A program made the position numbers and the translations under genes. From assembly GCA_021414025.1 (NCBI GenBank), contig JAIOPG010000008.1, positions 62,001-126,000 on the forward strand: a stretch of DNA of 64,000 nucleotides. Reading direction: 5' to 3'. The notes under the pieces are model-generated. The model searched no databases and was not told the origin of the DNA. It saw nothing but the letters and a program-made list of their open reading frames with translations. This DNA comes from Planctomycetota bacterium. GTDB lineage: Bacteria; Planctomycetota; Phycisphaerae; Phycisphaerales; SM1A02. Positions 17,743-25,569 of this stretch are shown one piece after another (the first letter of the stretch is position 1; every line of letters starts with the position of its first letter).

Positions 17743-17767
17743 CACGCCCCATTCGAACTGCGGAACA
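17743..17767 (+). repeat. Intergenic 25-base element, copy 2 (C-D junction)
   Basis: The second copy of the element at 13715-13739, with two substitutions. It lies 20 bases before the start of gene D. The B-C junction does not contain it. Confidence 0.6.
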
Positions 17768-17787
17768 CTCTTTGTCGGGAGACAAAT

Positions 17788-19785
17788 ATGAATCACGCTT
17801 CGCCATCGTTCCTCAATTCGAAAAACTTCATCAAGCATGTGGCGCTGGCGGCTGTGTTCTTCTTCGCGTACTCGTCCGCGGCTCTGGCGGCCGTCACGAC
17901 ACAGGTCGTCTCCTGGGGCAACAACGACTACAGCCAGAACAATGTGCCGACGAATCTGGGTTCCTGCAAAGCCATTGCCTCGGGGTACACCCACCACGTG
18001 GCGATCCAGGACAGTGGAACGGTCGTCGCCTGGGGATGGAACGACTATGGCCAGGCCACCGTGCCGGGAACACTTGGCGCTTGCAAGGCCGTGGCAGCCA
18101 GCGCCTACCACTCCGTGGCGTTGAAAGAAAGTGGCACGGTCGCGGCTTGGGGCGACAACTCCTACGGTCAATGCACGGTGCCGGGAACGCTCGGAGTCTG
18201 CCAGGCGATTGCCGCAGGCGGCTTTCACACCCTGGCGCTCAAAGTGGATGGAACGGTCGTGGCGTGGGGAGCGAACACGGTGGGTCAATCGACCGTGCCC
18301 GCAGCGCTCGGCGCTTGCAAGGCGATTGCCGCTGGACAATTTCATTCCGTCGCACTCAAGGTCGACGGAACGGTCGTGGCCTGGGGCTGGAATCCATTTG
18401 GTCAATCCACGGTTCCTCCGGCACTTGGCGCCTGCACGGCCATTGAAGCGGGATACGCACACTCGATCGCGTTGAAAGCCGATGGAACGGTGGCGGCCTG
18501 GGGCTCAAACAGCGATGGTCAGTGCAATGTCCCGGCATCGCTTGGCGCCTGCAAGGCCATCGCCGCGGGCGATTTCCACAGCGTTGCCCTGCAAGTCGAT
18601 GGAACCGTCGTGATGTGGGGCCAAAATACGGATGGCCAGTGCAATCTTCCCTCCGATGTCGGCGCCTGCACCGCGATCGCAGCCGGCGGCCTCAACACGG
18701 TCGTGCTTCAATTGCCCTTCACAGGAATCGTGAGCGCGTGGGGCCTCAACAACTTGGGACAAACCACGGTGCCCAGCGACCTTGGTTTTTGCGTGGCCCT
18801 TGCCGGAGGTGGCTACAACACCCTGGTCATTCAGGAAGATGGAACAGTCCTGGCATGGGGCAGAAACACGTTTGGCGAAAGCGCGGTGCCGGTGAATCTT
18901 GGCGCTTGCAAGGCGGTCGCCGGCGGTGGTTTTCACAGTCTGGCGCTGCGCCAGGATGGAAGCGTCGCGTCATGGGGCCAGAACTCCTTCGGTCAATCGA
19001 CCGTGCCGGTGACTCTTGGCGCCTGCAATGCGATCGAAGCGGGTTCTCAATTCTCCGCGGCTCTCAAGGCGAATGGAATTGTCGCAACCTGGGGTCTTAA
19101 CAGTTCCGGACAATGCAATGTGCCGGCGCCGCTTGGCCCTTGCAAAGCAATCGCGGCGGGCACCACCCACATGGTGGCCCTTCGACAGGATGGAACCGTC
19201 ATGGCCTGGGGCGACAACGCCGAAGGCCAATGTGGAACTGCAAGCGAGAAAGTTGGAACTGGATTGACCGCGTACTGGCCGAAGTACAGCCTGGGACCTT
19301 GCAAAGACATTGCCGCAGGTCAATACCACTCGGTCGCTCTCAAGGTCGATGGAACAGTCGTGGCGTGGGGGTACAACGGCAGCGGTCAATGCAATGTGCC
19401 CGCGACGCTCGGCGCCTGCAAGGCCATTGCCGTGGGCTTCAGTCACACCGTGGCACTTCGACAGGATGGAACAATCGTGGCCTGGGGGGACAACGGCAAC
19501 AGCCAATGTGGAACACTCGACGAAAAAATTGGGGCAGGCCCGACCGCATACTGGGTCAAGAGCAATTTTGGCGCTTGCAAAGCGATTGCCGCGGGAGGCC
19601 TTCACACTATGGCGCTCAAAGTGCCAATCGTTGGCGATTTGAGCGGCGACAATGTCGTCGACAGCGGCGATGTCGGCCTGATGCTGCTGGACTACGGCCC
19701 CTGTCCGGGCTGCGCCTCCGACCTCGACGGCGACGGCTACGTCGACGGTGCCGACATGGGATTGCTGCTCTTGAGTTTCTCGTGA
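17788..19785 (+). CDS. Secreted RCC1-repeat protein D: 14 blades (2 x 7) plus dockerin-like tail
   Basis: A 665-residue protein. MNHASPSFLNSKNFIKHVAL precedes a hydrophobic signal segment ending near AALAA. Fourteen repeats follow in two groups of seven, split after QLPFTG (about residue 312). Blades 12 and 14 both carry the GTxxEK...TAYW insert shared with protein C. The tail (about 613-665) has GDLSGDNVVDSGDVG and SDLDGDGYVDGADMG. C and D are the closest pair in the cluster by signal peptide, insert and tail. The gene ends one base before the convergent uup-like stop, so any terminator must lie inside that coding sequence. A function cannot be assigned from sequence. Confidence 0.85.
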   Translation: MNHASPSFLNSKNFIKHVALAAVFFFAYSSAALAAVTTQVVSWGNNDYSQNNVPTNLGSCKAIASGYTHHVAIQDSGTVVAWGWNDYGQATVPGTLGACKAVAASAYHSVALKESGTVAAWGDNSYGQCTVPGTLGVCQAIAAGGFHTLALKVDGTVVAWGANTVGQSTVPAALGACKAIAAGQFHSVALKVDGTVVAWGWNPFGQSTVPPALGACTAIEAGYAHSIALKADGTVAAWGSNSDGQCNVPASLGACKAIAAGDFHSVALQVDGTVVMWGQNTDGQCNLPSDVGACTAIAAGGLNTVVLQLPFTGIVSAWGLNNLGQTTVPSDLGFCVALAGGGYNTLVIQEDGTVLAWGRNTFGESAVPVNLGACKAVAGGGFHSLALRQDGSVASWGQNSFGQSTVPVTLGACNAIEAGSQFSAALKANGIVATWGLNSSGQCNVPAPLGPCKAIAAGTTHMVALRQDGTVMAWGDNAEGQCGTASEKVGTGLTAYWPKYSLGPCKDIAAGQYHSVALKVDGTVVAWGYNGSGQCNVPATLGACKAIAVGFSHTVALRQDGTIVAWGDNGNSQCGTLDEKIGAGPTAYWVKSNFGACKAIAAGGLHTMALKVPIVGDLSGDNVVDSGDVGLMLLDYGPCPGCASDLDGDGYVDGADMGLLLLSFS

Positions 19786-19786
19786 G

Positions 19787-21658
19787 TCACGCGCCGCGCT
19801 TGCTCTCAAGCTCCTGCCAGCGCGCATAGAGCGTGGCGATGGTGTCCTGCACGGCGTCGAGCGCCTTGCAGGCGGCGGCCATTTTCTTGTGGTCGGCGGC
19901 GACGGCGGGATCGGCCACTTTCGCCTCGGCGACCAGGCGCTCCTTTTCAGCGGTTTCAACAGCGGCTTCCATTCCATCCAGCTCGCGCTGCTCCTTGAAG
20001 CTCAGCCGCGTCCGCTTTGTGAGAGTGCCGCTTGCCCGTGCGGCGCGATTGCCCTCGGCCCGCGCGGCGCGGTCGCGCACCGTGGTGGCGTTCTCGGCGC
20101 GCTCCAGCGCGGCGAGCGCCTGATCCAGGCTGGCGACCACCGACACGCTCGCGTCGGGCGCGCCGATCACCACGATGCTCTTGGCCAGGCGCCCGAGCAT
20201 GGTGCGATCGTGCGTCACCAGCAGCACGGCACCGGGGAAGGACTCGATCGAATCCTCGAGCACCTCGAGCGTGGGAATGTCCAGGTCGTTGGTCGGCTCG
20301 TCCAGCACCAGGATGTCCGCCGGCTCCAGCATCATGCGGGCGATGTGGGCGCGGGCCCGCTCGCCGCCGGAAAGATTGCCCACGGTCTGCAGCAGCTGCG
20401 CGTCCTTGAAGAGGAAGCGGCGCGACCAGGCGGTAATGTGCATCGAGCGCCCCTGGAAGTCGACCGTTTCGCCCAGCGGGCAGATGGCGTCCTTGAGCAG
20501 TGTGTTCTCGGGAATGTCGGTGCGCTGCTGGCGCAGCACCACCACGCGCGGCATCGGATCGGCGAAGCGGATGGTGCCCGCGTCGGGCTTGAGGTCGCCG
20601 CAGATGATGCGAAGAAGTGTGGTCTTGCCGCTGCCGTTGGGGCCCATCAGGCCGATGCGGTCGCCCGGCGCGATCTCCAGATCGAGCTCGCGGAAGAGCG
20701 TGCGCCCGTCGAAACCCTTGGAAATGCCGGTGGCCTGCACCAGCCGCTTGGTGCGCCGGCCGCTGGCGGTGAAGTCCACGCGGGCTCCGCCGGCCCCCGC
20801 CGCCTCGTTTCGGGCCGCGATCGCGCTGAGCTCGTCGCGCCGGTCGGCGCTCTCGTCGATGCGGCTCTTGGCCTTGGTGCCGCGGCCCTGCGGTCCGCGC
20901 GACAGCCAGTAGTCATCCAGGCGCACCTCGTTGGCCAGCGTCGCCTCGGCCTGTTCCTGCGCCGCCAGAAATTCCGCGCGACGCCGCAGGAACTCGCTGT
21001 AGTTGCCCTCGGTCATCAGCGTCCCCTGCGGATAGGCGCGGCTGAGCTCGAGCACACGCGTGGCCACCCGCTCAAGGAAGGCGCGGTCATGGGTGACGAA
21101 GACGCAGGCCCCGGCGCGGATGTCGTTGGTGCCTTTGGCGAGGAACTGCTCAAGCCAGCGGATGCCCTCCACATCAAGATGGTTGGTCGGCTCGTCCAGC
21201 AGCAGCAGGTCGGGCGTGCCCCCCGCTTCGCAGAGACCGCACGCGATGGACAGCCTCTTCTTCCAGCCGCCGGAAAGAAGCTCGACGGGTTCGTCCATGC
21301 GCGAGTCGGGAAAGCCGAGCTTGCCCAGGATCACGCTGCCCAGCACCTCCGCTTCGTGCTTGTCGCCGTGCACGCTGGCGGATTTCAGCGCGGCGGCCGT
21401 GGCCGCCGAGCGCGGGGTCAAGCCCGCGGGAAAATCGTCGCGCTGACCAACGAACACGACCACCGTGCCGCGCTGCAGGCGCACCACGCCGTGATCGGGC
21501 TCCTCGAGGCCCGCGAGCATGCGCATCAGCGTGGACTTGCCGGCGCCGTTGGGGCCGATGAAGCCCACGCGGTCGCCATCGGCGACGCTGAACGACACTC
21601 CGTGGAAGAGTTCACGCAGGCCGTGCGACTTGGAAAGATCTTTGGCGACGAGGAGCAT
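19787..21658 (-). CDS. uup: ABC-F family ATPase, Uup-like
   Basis: A 623-residue soluble protein with two ABC ATPase domains and no membrane segment. Domain 1 has Walker A GPNGAGKST, signature LSGGWKKRL and Walker B LLLLDEPTNHLD. Domain 2 has Walker A GPNGSGKTT, signature LSGGERARAHIA and ILVLDEPTNDLD. The LSGGWKKRL form of the first signature is typical of Uup. A charged coiled-coil tail (about 540-620) fits the Uup C-terminal DNA-binding region. ABC-F proteins act on the ribosome E site or, for Uup, also on branched DNA intermediates. The gene is convergent with the RCC1 cluster, and its promoter should lie in the 79 bases shared with the divergent gene at 21738. Confidence 0.88.
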   Translation of the reverse strand: MLLVAKDLSKSHGLRELFHGVSFSVADGDRVGFIGPNGAGKSTLMRMLAGLEEPDHGVVRLQRGTVVVFVGQRDDFPAGLTPRSAATAAALKSASVHGDKHEAEVLGSVILGKLGFPDSRMDEPVELLSGGWKKRLSIACGLCEAGGTPDLLLLDEPTNHLDVEGIRWLEQFLAKGTNDIRAGACVFVTHDRAFLERVATRVLELSRAYPQGTLMTEGNYSEFLRRRAEFLAAQEQAEATLANEVRLDDYWLSRGPQGRGTKAKSRIDESADRRDELSAIAARNEAAGAGGARVDFTASGRRTKRLVQATGISKGFDGRTLFRELDLEIAPGDRIGLMGPNGSGKTTLLRIICGDLKPDAGTIRFADPMPRVVVLRQQRTDIPENTLLKDAICPLGETVDFQGRSMHITAWSRRFLFKDAQLLQTVGNLSGGERARAHIARMMLEPADILVLDEPTNDLDIPTLEVLEDSIESFPGAVLLVTHDRTMLGRLAKSIVVIGAPDASVSVVASLDQALAALERAENATTVRDRAARAEGNRAARASGTLTKRTRLSFKEQRELDGMEAAVETAEKERLVAEAKVADPAVAADHKKMAAACKALDAVQDTIATLYARWQELESKRGA

Positions 21659-21737
21659 GGGAAGGGACCAGTCGCAAGGACGGGTCGACGATCATAGGGA
21701 TATTCGCTCACTGAGGACCGTCATATATCCTTCAGGC

Positions 21738-22535
21738 ATGTGCTCATGCATCAAGATGCTGCCGCCCATTCTTCGGAAGAAGGAGCGATGGGTCTATTTC
21801 TCCATGCTGGGTGCCGTCGGCGCGTGCTTTCTCTTCGATGCCTGCTTTCAATTCATGCCGAATGGCTTCGGCCCGTGGCCGGTCCTCGTCGCGGTGATCA
21901 CTGTTCCGACCCTTCTCTTCCTGGCCGCGTTCTGCATCCTCATCTGGTCCACCTGGACCTCGCTCACGGTGTGGGATCGCGTCAAGCAAATCGGCTTCCG
22001 TGCGTGCGGGCACTGCGGATGCGACTTGGGCGGCATGGAAACCCCTGGGCATTGCCCTCGATGCGGGGCGCAGTGTGATCCTGAAAAACTTCGTGGGTTC
22101 TGGAAGCGCTGCGAGAATTTCAGAAGCCAAACCATGGCAGGCGGCATCGCCAAGGGCACGGTTCCCAAATACCTGCGCAATATCGCCGGAGTCTTTGGGG
22201 TCCTTTTGCTCGCGCCGATGTTTTTATTTTCGTGCTTCCCCCCACTCTTCCCCGAGTCGATCTATCGCACGGTGCCGGCCTTGGCCATGTGTGGGACCCT
22301 TGTCCTGCTGATCCTCGCGATCAAATGCGCGCAATCAATTGTGTCGATGCGTCTATGTCGGCACGTCACGGCGCGCGACGGACTGGTGTGCCTGGAGTGC
22401 GGCGGCGACCTTGTGGCCAGCGGTTCGGACACCAAGTGCGCCCAGTGCCACGCCCATCGCCCTGAGAGCGAAGTGCGCGAGCAGTGGAATCAATGGAAGC
22501 CCCCCTGTTGGAACGTTGAAGCGATGGACGCCTGA
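21738..22535 (+). CDS. Membrane protein with two zinc-ribbon-like cysteine clusters
   Basis: A 265-residue protein with two hydrophobic helices near the N-terminus (about 20-38 and 45-70). A first ribbon, CGHCGCDLGGMETPGHCPRCG, is followed by two more hydrophobic segments (about 150-205) and a second ribbon, CLECGGDLVASGSDTKCAQC, near the C-terminus. Both ribbons have the CxxC-x10-12-CxxC spacing. Function is unknown. The ATG at 21738 is preferred, but an in-frame ATG at 21756 is equally possible. The following gene begins directly after the stop, so the two are probably co-translated. Confidence 0.65.
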   Translation: MCSCIKMLPPILRKKERWVYFSMLGAVGACFLFDACFQFMPNGFGPWPVLVAVITVPTLLFLAAFCILIWSTWTSLTVWDRVKQIGFRACGHCGCDLGGMETPGHCPRCGAQCDPEKLRGFWKRCENFRSQTMAGGIAKGTVPKYLRNIAGVFGVLLLAPMFLFSCFPPLFPESIYRTVPALAMCGTLVLLILAIKCAQSIVSMRLCRHVTARDGLVCLECGGDLVASGSDTKCAQCHAHRPESEVREQWNQWKPPCWNVEAMDA

Positions 22536-23279
22536 GTGCGCGGCCAGTTTCCAAATCCGTTCCGGATCCGAACGACGCCGAAACCCAAATGCGCCCGGCA
22601 GCGCTGGTGGATCCGCGCCATCCCGACCACGCTGCTGATCGCGATGCTCGTGGTGCCTCTCTACATCGCTTCCAGCGGTCCCGCCTCCCGCTTCCGATCC
22701 CTTCCGACACCGATCCTGGCAATGGCGATCTTCGCCGTGGCGTTCACGGCGATCGTCTCGCGTCGGGACCTGCGACTGCGCGTCAAGGCCGAGCAGTGCG
22801 GCGGCCGAATGTGCACCGCGTGCGAATACGAATTGACCCATGCTCCAGACTCGGGCACATGCCCGGAATGCGGAACCCCCTATTCCATCGACGAGGTGGT
22901 CCGCGCCTGGACCGAGTGGGGATTCAAGCCCTACGACGCCGCCAACCCGGCGCCCGCCGGCATCTACTGGAAACTCACGGTGCTGATCGTGTCGTCCGTC
23001 GCGCTCTTTCTCGCCATCGTCGTGCCCGGACTGATCGCCATGGTGTCAGCGCGAATGGATTTTCTCGCGGCTCGCGCGGCGGAGGACGCCGCGACCGGCG
23101 ATGCCAAGACCAAGGCGATGGACGCGACGATGGCCGCACTGAGCCGGAGGGTCGAAGCAGCGACGGCATTCATCCCGATGCCGATCTGGGGCGCCTCGAT
23201 TGTTCTCGCCATTTGGATCGCCATCGCCCTCTGGCACAAGTGGCTGGGCAGACGGATCGTGGCGCGCGGCGACCTATGA
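22536..23279 (+). CDS. Membrane protein with cytoplasmic zinc ribbon
   Basis: A 247-residue protein starting with a GTG directly after the stop of the previous gene. It has a hydrophobic pair at about 28-70, the ribbon CTACEYELTHAPDSGTCPECG (about 88-108), a helix at about 145-170, a charged, Ala-rich amphipathic stretch (about 175-205) and a final helix. This matches the architecture of the other ribbon proteins in the window, with CPECG as the most constant part. No enzymatic motif is seen. Its end overlaps the end of the convergent CPBP protease gene by 6 bases. Confidence 0.7.
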   Translation: MRGQFPNPFRIRTTPKPKCARQRWWIRAIPTTLLIAMLVVPLYIASSGPASRFRSLPTPILAMAIFAVAFTAIVSRRDLRLRVKAEQCGGRMCTACEYELTHAPDSGTCPECGTPYSIDEVVRAWTEWGFKPYDAANPAPAGIYWKLTVLIVSSVALFLAIVVPGLIAMVSARMDFLAARAAEDAATGDAKTKAMDATMAALSRRVEAATAFIPMPIWGASIVLAIWIAIALWHKWLGRRIVARGDL

Positions 23280-23828
23280 GTGCGTGGACTGCCAGATGGA
23301 GTAGAGATTGCCCATCGAGTGCATCGCCATGGGCAGGATGAGCGAGCCGCTGCGCACGCGGCACTCGCCCAGGAAGATGCCGTCCAGGAAGATCAAGAAG
23401 ATGAAGGCCGGCGCGTACTGCACATGGATCGCGGCCCACGCAACGGAGGTCACCAGGATCGCGCCGCGCAATCCGAAACGGGTGCGCTCAATGAGGCTCA
23501 GCACCGCGCCGCGAAAGACAAGCTCCTCGAGCACGGGCCCGACGAGTCCGATGGCCGCGACGCGCATCCAGAAGATCGGCGCCGAGTATTCCGGCCAGGG
23601 CTTGGGCTGCTCCATGCCGAATTGGGCCAGTGCGACTTCGCTCAGCGCCATCCACGCGATCCACGCCGCGAGCCAGAAGGCCGCGGCGGTCCACGTCGGT
23701 AGCCGCAGGCCCAGACCGCTCGCGTCCCGAAGTTTGATGCCGCGCTTCTTCGCCACGAAGAGCAGCACCACGCACGCCACCAGTGGCCCGAGCAACTTGA
23801 TCAGCGTGGACTGGAGGACCGGATCCAT
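23274..23828 (-). CDS. CPBP family intramembrane metalloprotease
   Basis: A 184-residue multi-helix membrane protein of the CPBP (CAAX protease and bacteriocin-processing) family. Motif 1 is LEELVFRGAVLS, the EExxxR signature that places the catalytic glutamates. Motif 2 is AAIHVQYAPAF, and the third motif is ILPMAMHSMGN, which supplies the last histidine. About five hydrophobic segments are visible. Bacterial members are linked to immunity, membrane protein processing and stress, and the substrate here is unknown. It is 7 bases downstream of the methyltransferase gene and probably in the same transcript. Confidence 0.85.
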   Translation of the reverse strand: MDPVLQSTLIKLLGPLVACVVLLFVAKKRGIKLRDASGLGLRLPTWTAAAFWLAAWIAWMALSEVALAQFGMEQPKPWPEYSAPIFWMRVAAIGLVGPVLEELVFRGAVLSLIERTRFGLRGAILVTSVAWAAIHVQYAPAFIFLIFLDGIFLGECRVRSGSLILPMAMHSMGNLYSIWQSTHS

Positions 23829-23835
23829 GGATCCC

Positions 23836-24498
23836 TCAGGAGGGCTTGCGCCCCTCGATGATCAGCGTGTGCGGCGTGGCGAAGTCATCCTCGAACTCCT
23901 TCGACAAGCACTCCTGGAACAGATCCGGGTGATGCGTCTCGCGCGTCGGCATGCAGACGCGCAAGTCGGTGAAGCCGGCCGCCGTCATCAGCTCTTCAAG
24001 GAACGATCGGGTCAGGATCGTCAGGTGCTCCTGCCGGCAGAAGATGAAGTTCTCGAACTTGCCGCCGATGCTGGCCCGCTTGTCGGGAAAGTCGATGAAC
24101 CAGTTCAGATCCTTCTGCATGAACTTGGCGATCGCCGAGTCCCCGTTCGGCCCGCCCACCCGGTAGATCGCGCCGGGCTTCAGGCAGCGGAAGACCTCCT
24201 TCAAGTGGGCGGCGACATCGGGCAGGTGTTCGATCACATGGTGCGAATACATCGCGTCGATCGATGCGCTGTGAAAGGGCAGCGGATTGCGCAGGTCCGC
24301 CCACACATCGCACTTGCCGGTGAACATGTTGGCGTCCACATTGATCCAGCCATCGAGATAGTTCTTCTGCCCGGGGCCCAGGTGCACTTTCAGCCGGTCG
24401 GTTTTGGGCGCCCGCAGCGCGCGGTAGAGGATTCCATTGAGCCACATCAGCGGACCCGCGGCCGCATAGAAGGTCGCCTTGGCTTTGCGGCTGATCAC
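23836..24498 (-). CDS. SAM-dependent methyltransferase, type 11
   Basis: A 220-residue class I methyltransferase. The sequence VHLGPGQKNYLDGWINVD is a variant of motif I followed by the acidic residue that binds the ribose of SAM. DLRNPLPFHSASIDAMYSHH and VIEHLPD are motifs II-III, and LKEVFRCLKPGAIYRVGGPN is motif IV/post-motif. Proteins with LxxGPGxxxxxGWxNVD often act in surface polysaccharide pathways, but the substrate is unknown. The start is a GTG. A short hydrophobic segment near residue 12-28 may associate with the membrane. The gap of 104 bases to the upstream anti-sigma gene holds no recognised feature. Confidence 0.8.
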   Translation of the reverse strand: MISRKAKATFYAAAGPLMWLNGILYRALRAPKTDRLKVHLGPGQKNYLDGWINVDANMFTGKCDVWADLRNPLPFHSASIDAMYSHHVIEHLPDVAAHLKEVFRCLKPGAIYRVGGPNGDSAIAKFMQKDLNWFIDFPDKRASIGGKFENFIFCRQEHLTILTRSFLEELMTAAGFTDLRVCMPTRETHHPDLFQECLSKEFEDDFATPHTLIIEGRKPS

Positions 24499-24602
24499 GG
24501 TTTCCTACCTTCGCGAACAGGTGTTTCCATTCCGCGATCCTAGCGAATGGAAAGATCCGCCGAGGCGATGGCGACGCTCTCGCGAATCCGGCGACGCCCC
24601 CG

Positions 24603-24959
24603 TCACGGCGTCGCGAGCGGATCGAAGCCGGGCTCGTGCGACGAGTTGCATTCGACGATGTAGACGCGGTCGCCGCGGCGACCGACGCGCTCGCAGGCGT
24701 TGGCAACTTCCAGTTCCAGCGCGAGATGGGCGTCGTCGTTGATCACCTCGACGTACGCGGGCAGCGGCCGATGGGCCGTGGCCACGAGGTTCTGGTTGCG
24801 AAATTCCGTGCCCACCACCGGCAGCAGGAAATACGACCCGAAGACGATGAGCATCACGGCTGCGGCGATGCCGGCTCGCCTTCGGCTGCGGCGCCGGGCC
24901 ACGGCCTTGTCGAATTCGGCAAGTCCCCGTTCGAGGATGCGGGCGTGATGGTCGTTCAT
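24603..24959 (-). CDS. Small single-pass membrane protein, probable anti-sigma partner
   Basis: A 118-residue protein with a basic N-terminal region (residues 1-28, with RRRSRRR), one transmembrane helix (about 29-48) and an extracytoplasmic domain of about 70 residues. Its start overlaps the ECF sigma-factor stop as ATGA, which is the usual position of an anti-sigma factor. The zinc-binding HxxxCxxC motif of ZAS-type anti-sigma factors is absent, so the assignment rests on gene position and topology only. Confidence 0.5.
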   Translation of the reverse strand: MNDHHARILERGLAEFDKAVARRRSRRRAGIAAAVMLIVFGSYFLLPVVGTEFRNQNLVATAHRPLPAYVEVINDDAHLALELEVANACERVGRRGDRVYIVECNSSHEPGFDPLATP

Positions 24960-25549
24960 GGCGTGACTCCTTCGATGGCCTGTCGGGCGCGCTCGGTGGC
25001 GCGGCGCAGGCGGCTGTCAATGGCGGACGTTCCGATTCCAAGTGCGGTGGCGATCTGCGAAACCGTTCCCGCCATGCGGGCGCGGAGCTCCAGCAGCGAG
25101 CGATCCTCATCGGGAATCGCCCGCAGTGCGCCCAGCTCGTGGCGGGCCTGCTCCAGCAGCGAGGCGTCCTGCAGGAATGCCGTCGCTTCAACACGGCTGC
25201 GGGCCACGCGCTGCTCGCGCAGTCGGCGCGAGAGCTCGTTGCGGAGCAGATCGATGGCGGCGCTGGAAGCGACACGACGAAGCCAGGCGTCCAGGGCGAC
25301 GGCGCACGGGCAATGCACCGGCTTTCGTGCGACGCGGATCCACGCATCCTGCGCGGCGTCCGGCACCAGGTCTCCGCGATGGCCCAGCGCCCGCGCCGTC
25401 ATGCGCTCGACAAAGTCGCAGCGCATGACGAAGAGCTCGGCGTAGGCGTTGCGGTCGCCGCCGACCATCGACCGAGTCAACGACTCCGCCTTCGCGTCGG
25501 CGAGGGCGGTCGTGGTCGGGCGGTTCGACTCGGCGCTGGGCAAGGGCAT
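24956..25549 (-). CDS. ECF-type RNA polymerase sigma factor
   Basis: A 197-residue sigma-70 family protein with only regions 2 and 4. Region 2 spans about 35-105, with AYAELFVMRCDFVERMTARA and VPDAAQDAWIRVAR, the latter being the DxxQDxxxRxxR-type core-binding helix. Region 4 spans about 145-192, with VSQIATALGIGTSAIDSRLRRA, a helix-turn-helix that reads the -35 element. The linker includes HCPCAVALDAWLRRVASSAAIDLLR. Phycisphaerae encode many such factors. It sits 20 bases after a DUF1573 protein gene and is coupled to the probable anti-sigma gene. Confidence 0.85.
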   Translation of the reverse strand: MPLPSAESNRPTTTALADAKAESLTRSMVGGDRNAYAELFVMRCDFVERMTARALGHRGDLVPDAAQDAWIRVARKPVHCPCAVALDAWLRRVASSAAIDLLRNELSRRLREQRVARSRVEATAFLQDASLLEQARHELGALRAIPDEDRSLLELRARMAGTVSQIATALGIGTSAIDSRLRRATERARQAIEGVTP

Positions 25550-25569
25550 GGTCGGTGGATCGACTTTGA

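Noticed and set aside
10807-19785. The regular DNA repetition of the RCC1 region as a CRISPR or satellite array.
   Set aside because: The periodicity is about 117 bases, fully in frame, with protein-level conservation and free third codon positions. It is coding repetition.
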